64,000 nt of DNA, taken from NCBI GenBank assembly GCA_036872755.1, contig JAVHNS010000007.1:1736001-1800000 (forward strand). The letters run 5' to 3'. Every line of letters starts with the position of its first letter. Positions within the stretch are counted from its first letter, which is position 1. The stretch is from Orbilia blumenaviensis (lineage: Eukaryota; Ascomycota; Orbiliomycetes; Orbiliales; Orbiliaceae). The notes beneath the pieces are model-generated. The model was not told the DNA's origin. It saw only the letters and a program-made list of their open reading frames with translations, and did no database searches. Both the position numbers and the translations under genes were made by a program. This document shows positions 58,768-64,000 of this stretch, piece after piece.

Positions 58768-60769
58768 TCATGGTGCGGGATGATTGGTGCTAGGATCCGA
58801 CTGTGTTTTTGGTTCGGGAGGAACAGGTGCGGACGGAAGGCCAGCATGTCCCTGCTGCAGTCCTTTTCTCCTATGTATGAATATGAATAATCCAACCCCT
58901 ATAATCGCGATCCCAGCCACCCCACCTACAGCGGCGCCTGAAACAGCACCAACGCCCAAGCCACGACCACCATCGCCACCGCCGTCACCGCTCGGGTTTG
59001 CAGGGCTTGTAGTTGCCATACTCGTCGTTGTAGTCGCCCTCGGCGCCCGAGTAGTTCCGGTAGATGTAATAGATTTAATACTAATCGATGTTAAAACTGT
59101 CGCCTTATCAGATAAGCCACCTTCGCCGACTGGTATCACATTAATATCCGTCGCATTTATCACGGCCGCTGCGATGCCAATTTGCCCCCATCTAAAGTCA
59201 TTCCAAATATATGCATTCCTACAAAACGGTGCTCCAAGAATAATATCATAGGAATCCCATTCGTCTTTTGAAAGAGGCAATATGAGTATATTGCATGAGG
59301 GTGAACCATTACTAAGTGTGGACGGTTCCCAGTTACCGTTGTACGAAGGTGTAATTAAATCCATAGCGGAGACCGTAATGTTGAAACCTTGGAAAGGAAA
59401 GTTGAGATATACACCAGAATAGCGTTGGCTGCAATCACAGATCAGAAGAGGGGAGCTGCTTCTATATTCAGCTTTTAGAAGTCTGCCAACATTGAACATA
59501 ATATCCCGTGGCATCCGAATAACGCTGGAAAGGAAATGATGTTAACAAAGTTTACTGGTGTTGCTCTCCATTTTATATCTCTATAGCAATAGGTGATGGA
59601 GACTTACTAGTCCATCCAATCGATTTTAGTCCTAGTATTAGAAGTTACTAATTTTATTTCATCTCTGCCATTGAAAAAACCATATGGCCGCATGATATAA
59701 GGTTGCAAGGTCTCGTAGATTAGCATCGGAAGAGTGAATTTAGCCGTATCAACAGACCCAATAGCCAGCTGGCTGGAGTTTGTATCTGCAGCGCGCGGCA
59801 TAAAGTTAGTTATATAACCGAGTTTGTTAGTCTTGATTCCGCCACCATGGATGTTATCCGTGTGGTGTCCAGATATATATAGAATAATCATACCGTATGC
59901 ATTGAGATATATACCATATCCCCGAATAGTTTTATAGTGATGGTTGAAAATGAACGCTTGCTCAAGAAAAGATATGTCGAAAGCCTCATCAATCCCGTCG
60001 GAGCCGTATGAGAGCCCAATGCTCGGGTAGGAGGTATATTCTTCCGAAACCCCGATACCAATTCTGTTTTGAAGCTTGAATCCGCTCCATTTGATGGTTT
60101 CGTAGCCCCAGACACCTATTGCATTCGCCGAATTCAAAGCGAATCTCCACATCGTGACACCCTCCTGCTCAGTAAAATTTGACCAGGTTGAAGACGCATA
60201 TGGGTCATCTATGTTAGATTTCGAAGGCTTAGTCCCTTACTATACTAGTCGTTGATAGTCTGGGGGTCCAGTGGTTTGAAGTCAACGTACAAGCTCCTGA
60301 CCAGGCCAGCGGGGCGCACGACTTTTTATTTATGGCTTCTGCGCAGAACCCTGGCTTGTAAGCCAGCCCAACCCAAGTTACGGATCCGCGGCTAAGGACT
60401 AGCCTCAAAGTTTGATACGGGTTGCCTTATCAGGAGTATAACCGTTAACTAGTTTACTTCCAACCTCCTTACATACGCAAACGCGTAGAAACTAAAAAAG
60501 GGTTCGACACACCGATTTGAATGTAGGCAAAGAATCGATGCAATGCGGGCTAGAGCATGTCGAGGAAAGTAGCAGTTAGCAGAAAAACGCTCTAGGTCCA
60601 TGAGCATATGATCGATGCTCCGCAATAGCTGCTAACTTACATTCCAATGAAATTCGAGGACATCGGAACTATCGACACGTTTTGAAAGGTCTTTGTGTAT
60701 GCTTCTAGCCGATATTGAATCCGATGCAGCCTCAACAAGCATCCAAAACACTAATGCAATTATTTTCAT
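58768..60769 (-). CDS. Membrane-anchored pepsin-like (A1) protein with degenerate active sites
   Basis: Five exons, 60769-60641, 60549-60513, 60425-60291, 60235-59608 and 59524-58768, encode 561 residues; phases close throughout. Residues 1-16 (MKIIALVFWMLVEAAS) are a signal peptide. The fold is recognised from FFAYIQIGNPYQTLRLVLS, ASSTWSNFTEQEG, PSIGLSYGSDG, SSQLAIGSVDTAKFTLPM and ILGAPFCRNAYIWNDFRWGQ, all standing where aspartic proteases have their equivalents. The first catalytic D-T-G-S is replaced by S-R-G-S (67-70). The second site reads D-W-M-D-Y (306-310) instead of D-[ST]-G-[TS]. Catalysis is therefore unlikely. A Thr/Ser/Gly-rich stalk, one TM helix (about 503-526, ending IFIHRRKG) and a Pro-rich cytosolic tail follow. 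A sensor, adhesion or carbohydrate/peptide-binding role is possible but unproven. The small exons 2 and 3 are less certain than 4 and 5. Confidence 0.8.
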
Positions 60770-61558
60770 AATTGCGGTGACGATACCTGGCTTAAATCTG
60801 GGGTCGTCTTAATCGCTCATTTAGTTGATATTGGAGATCTATAGAATTAAATCTAAGCGAATATAGGGGCTTCAACTCCTGTATATAGATGGAATTCAAT
60901 ATCGGTAGAAATGTAAAACTCTGCGGGGCATTCGTTGGATCCATGAAGGGTAAAGATGATGTTAATACGCTGGAATCTTTTGTTTGGGTCGATTATTTTA
61001 TATGTATCCTTGTAAACTCATCTAGATATCTGTGGACGTTTTTGCATTCTGCGGCTCAAGAAAGAGGCTGAAAATTTGTGTGAATTTTGCTGTACATCTC
61101 CCCACGGATATATCGGTTTTTTGTCTCGAGGCTTGAAGCTCGCTTCAAACTGCTTCATCCAGTTAGCTGATTTATCTTCATGCATATGCATATGCAAGCT
61201 TCAGGCAGTATGCCTATTTATGTGCATGTGTGTGATTTGATTCGTGAAGCGTCGAAACAAATACGTATACAAATCACATTCAGCTTTCAGCCGTCTGCGA
61301 AAGTTTTGCGAGGCTGAGTACTTACCTAAGTACTGAGTTACGAGGCCAAGTATCGAGTATTTGTTCTTTTCGTGTGATATTTACCAGAAGGGCTACGGTT
61401 AGCAAGCCTGTTCTGAGACAACTGGATTCACCAGGAAACGAAAGACGAATATACTCGGTTCGAATTTATATTGCGAAATAATCAAGTTTTACGATTGGCA
61501 TGACCCCCGCAGACCCCGAGACCAGCCTCTATGGATTGTCAATGGTCACTGAATTCTG
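60770..61558. other. Intergenic region between two minus-strand genes
   Basis: This is the promoter of the pepsin-like gene plus the 3' UTR of the membrane protein gene. It contains CATATGCATATGCA palindromes near 61183 and AAGTACTTACC-like palindromes near 61316-61330. The 60-codon frame at 60889-61071 is not supported. Confidence 0.45.
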
Positions 61559-63409
61559 TCATACATATTTCCCATGTTTTACTATGGCCATTATAGTATC
61601 AGGTGTCCCGAAAGCAATATGCCCAAAGTCGCTATCTGTGTCTAATCCCCCGCCCGCCTCATAGTTGTGAGGCTGTCTAAGAGCCCCAAATCTCAAGCGG
61701 ACCTTTTCCAGATCCTTGGGTCTCACTTTGAACGCCCCAAGGCAATTCCCCTTTACTAATTCATCAAGTTCCTCACTTCTGGTTGTGCACAGAATTTGTG
61801 TAAACCCTGTCCCAGATAGTACCCCGTTTTTCGCAACTGCGATACCGGCAACTATTATTGCAAACAATGCAACTACGGCACCGCAGCCATAAGCTATGAC
61901 CAGATTTTGAGGTTGATATCTCCATATCTGCTCAAACTGCGTAGTGTTACAAGTGGTATCAACCATCGCATACTGTGGAACTTCGGGGTATGCCAGCAAT
62001 GATAGGGTGTAGTTAGCGCTTAGTTCAGCCACTAAATTCTGAAGTCTGTTTTGCAATAGTAGCCCAGCGTCTCCACGCAATGGCGGTACAGGTTGGAGGA
62101 AGGCGGGCGATTGTACAATTAATGTTTTGTAATCAGGATTGGTTCTCGGGTCCAGTGTGATCACACCGACCAACATAGCAGCAAGAGTTCTAAATATGCT
62201 CTGGTGTGCTGCGTGATCCAATACACTCCGATAAGGCCCAAGCATATTATAATTTTCGAGGTTGAGAAGGTCTAAGTACACCGGCACTTTATTCAAGAAC
62301 TCGATATCCAGGATATCAGGCCGCAGGAATTGGCCGTTCGAGAAGGAGAACCGGACGGAATAGCTCGCGTTGTAGTCGTCGCAATAGAATGCCTCTATTT
62401 CATCGAGTTCATAGCGTGTACCCGAGGAATCATCTAGATTAACTGTATAATAACCCGGAATGTGCGCTAGCCAGAAAGTCGAGGTTCTATTATCAACGAG
62501 ACAATTGTATATAGAGGCGTATGGACTATCCTCCCACCAAAGAGGCGCTGCGCCGGCGAGAGACCAACCAGCGTAGTCGTCATACTTTATTGAAGAGCAC
62601 TTCCAAGCAGGCGCCAGAAATGTAATATCGTAGGAGCAGTTATTCCCACACGGTGAAGCGAAAGGCGTGATATCATTAGTTAGGGTTGTAATGGTTCCGA
62701 TTCTTCTGGCCGTTGGGCTTGGGTTCGTGTATTCGAGTTTGAGGTCATATTCTGTAAGATCGTTCGCATGCCGTGGAACCCTTGGTCCGACACTTATGTT
62801 CAATGAAGGAACGCGACAGGATCCGGAACCTGCCATAAGGGTAGAGCTGACGGTCAGGGTAGTAGGAGCGACAATAGCTATAAGTGAAAGCAGCCATATT
62901 GTACAGGCTAAGATAATTGCAAATGGCGCACCGATCCAAGCGTCCTTTGAGAACAGACTTAAGAATCGATTTGTCGAGGTGAATAAGGAGTCGATACCGG
63001 TGACAGTAATTCCTTTAGTGTTGGTACGGAGAGCAAGCCAAAGGACTTGCTCAAAGCAAGTAGACATGGATATAGCAAAACCTGTCTTCACAAGGAATGC
63101 TATCGCAAGGGCATATCTGCTCGTCCATTCGACATTGGCGTAAATCTTACCGTTAAGGTACGCGAAATAAAAATGATTTCCAACAGCACCGCCGACGCTT
63201 ACGATCAGGAGTAATAAAGGTGAAAGGGTTCGAAACCAGTCAATTTTCCAGGAGCTCGCCCGAAGAGGTCCAAATGTTTCAACCTGATTCGGGACCAGAT
63301 AAGACTTGGGAGCGTCCGATGAACTTTGGGCTATCTCAACCTCGGCCGGATTGTCTCTCGATATGCTTGAAATATCTGCGGATGGTAGTCGAGAATTGAT
63401 TGAATCCAT
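61559..63409 (-). CDS. Four-TM membrane protein with large extracellular domain, unknown function
   Basis: A single exon with a true ATG encodes 616 residues. Hydrophobic helices are seen at about 64-87, 103-131, 162-186 and 522-547. Between helices 3 and 4 lies a ~330-residue loop with many Cys and N-glycosylation sequons (LNIS, NCS, NRTS, NAS, NYT, NTT), so it is probably outside the cell or in the lumen. The N-terminus is Ser-rich and cytosolic. The C-terminal tail is charged (CTTRSEELDELVKG, KVRPKDLEKVRLRFG). Fungal genomes contain many paralogues with this layout, some labelled 'formylmethionine deformylase-like' in databases; I see no deformylase motif (no HEXXH), so that name would be misleading. 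The function is unknown. Confidence 0.85.
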   Translation of the reverse strand: MDSINSRLPSADISSISRDNPAEVEIAQSSSDAPKSYLVPNQVETFGPLRASSWKIDWFRTLSPLLLLIVSVGGAVGNHFYFAYLNGKIYANVEWTSRYALAIAFLVKTGFAISMSTCFEQVLWLALRTNTKGITVTGIDSLFTSTNRFLSLFSKDAWIGAPFAIILACTIWLLSLIAIVAPTTLTVSSTLMAGSGSCRVPSLNISVGPRVPRHANDLTEYDLKLEYTNPSPTARRIGTITTLTNDITPFASPCGNNCSYDITFLAPAWKCSSIKYDDYAGWSLAGAAPLWWEDSPYASIYNCLVDNRTSTFWLAHIPGYYTVNLDDSSGTRYELDEIEAFYCDDYNASYSVRFSFSNGQFLRPDILDIEFLNKVPVYLDLLNLENYNMLGPYRSVLDHAAHQSIFRTLAAMLVGVITLDPRTNPDYKTLIVQSPAFLQPVPPLRGDAGLLLQNRLQNLVAELSANYTLSLLAYPEVPQYAMVDTTCNTTQFEQIWRYQPQNLVIAYGCGAVVALFAIIVAGIAVAKNGVLSGTGFTQILCTTRSEELDELVKGNCLGAFKVRPKDLEKVRLRFGALRQPHNYEAGGGLDTDSDFGHIAFGTPDTIMAIVKHGKYV

Positions 63410-64000
63410 TTTTGACCCAATAGCCCGTCCTGAAGTTTGTTGTATCTGGTGTATACAAAGAAGGTGTAATTAATAAAGATTATATCATGAATCTCCCACC
63501 TGATAAGAGATATAATCTAATTTAGCGAAGGACACCTCATGCCATCCCTTAAATAAAGGTATACAAATGCCAAAGCATATGCAAGGCTGCGAATCCTCAG
63601 TTATCAGCGGCATGATGGCCAGCAGATCAGGCTAGCGCCATGACTGTAGCTTTCGGCTGCATTGATGAAGTACTTTGCATTGTGATGCGAGGCTGCAGCT
63701 GGCTACGAGGCTGGGTTGCCACAAGGGTCGGATGATAATTGTTGTGCGTTGAATATGTCGTGGTTCTGCCCGCCAAGACGTTCCCGGTCGAACCCTGTCT
63801 GGGGACCTAGAGAAGCTGCATTTGCGCACGCATCCCTGCACGCCAGGTCAAGCACGAGCTTCATGCCCGACCTGGGCAATAGTTACATAGGACATCTCCG
63901 GGCTAGTTATCTTATGACTGCGCTTGTGATTCTATGATATATTATATTTCGCAAGTCATCGAAACCCAAAATTGGTACAATCAGATCAATCTCCATATTC
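63410..64000. other. Right end of window, no gene seen
   Basis: This is the probable promoter of the membrane protein gene. The 60-75-codon frames on either strand overlap each other and have no domain. Confidence 0.45.

Overview
The window is eukaryotic and looks like a filamentous ascomycete (Pezizomycotina) chromosome. Most genes carry short introns (about 48-200 nt) of GT...AG type. The gene set fits this: a PIL1/LSP1 eisosome protein, a bZIP-DUF3425 factor, a purine-nucleoside-phosphorylase/NACHT protein, fungal GH43 and GH78 enzymes, and a Mho1/MEMO1 homologue. I cannot name the class or genus. Intergenic DNA is long and rich in homopolymers, pyrimidine tracts and microsatellites. I saw no convincing rRNA, tRNA or CRISPR. 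Exon structures below were worked out by hand from frame continuity, splice motifs and family conservation.

Layout. 1-14.6 kb: a single-pass membrane protein with PY-like motifs (+), a MEMO1/Mho1 homologue (-), and peptide:N-glycanase PNG1 (-) after a 5.9 kb gap. 14.6-23 kb: gene-poor, first a microsatellite cluster, then an AT-rich stretch with a decayed ORF and short dispersed repeats. 23.1-30.4 kb: a small lysine-rich hypothetical gene (-), then a very large NLR-like gene (+) of nucleoside-phosphorylase + NACHT + about 1,000 unassigned residues. The NLR-like gene lies between two 44-bp imperfect direct repeats. 31.7-41.6 kb: PIL1/LSP1 eisosome gene, MFS transporter and bZIP-DUF3425 regulator, all on +.

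44.9-50.5 kb: a tail-to-tail pair of carbohydrate-active enzymes, a secreted GH43 glycosidase (+) and a GH78 alpha-L-rhamnosidase (-) with a 16-nt microexon. 51.7-52.6 kb: an F-box relic with a frameshift and a possible small four-exon gene. 53.3-58.3 kb: two convergent WD40 housekeeping genes, splicing factor PRP17/CDC40 (+) and ribosome-biogenesis factor UTP4 (-). 58.8-63.4 kb: a membrane-anchored pepsin-like protein with degenerate active sites (-) and a four-TM membrane protein with a large ectodomain (-).

Genes working together: GH43 and GH78 plausibly act on plant pectin side chains (inference from families and adjacency). PRP17/UTP4 and PNG1/MEMO1 are conserved housekeeping genes. The NLR-like locus with its repeats, AT-rich flanks and nearby relics is the accessory-looking part and the best candidate for something undescribed.
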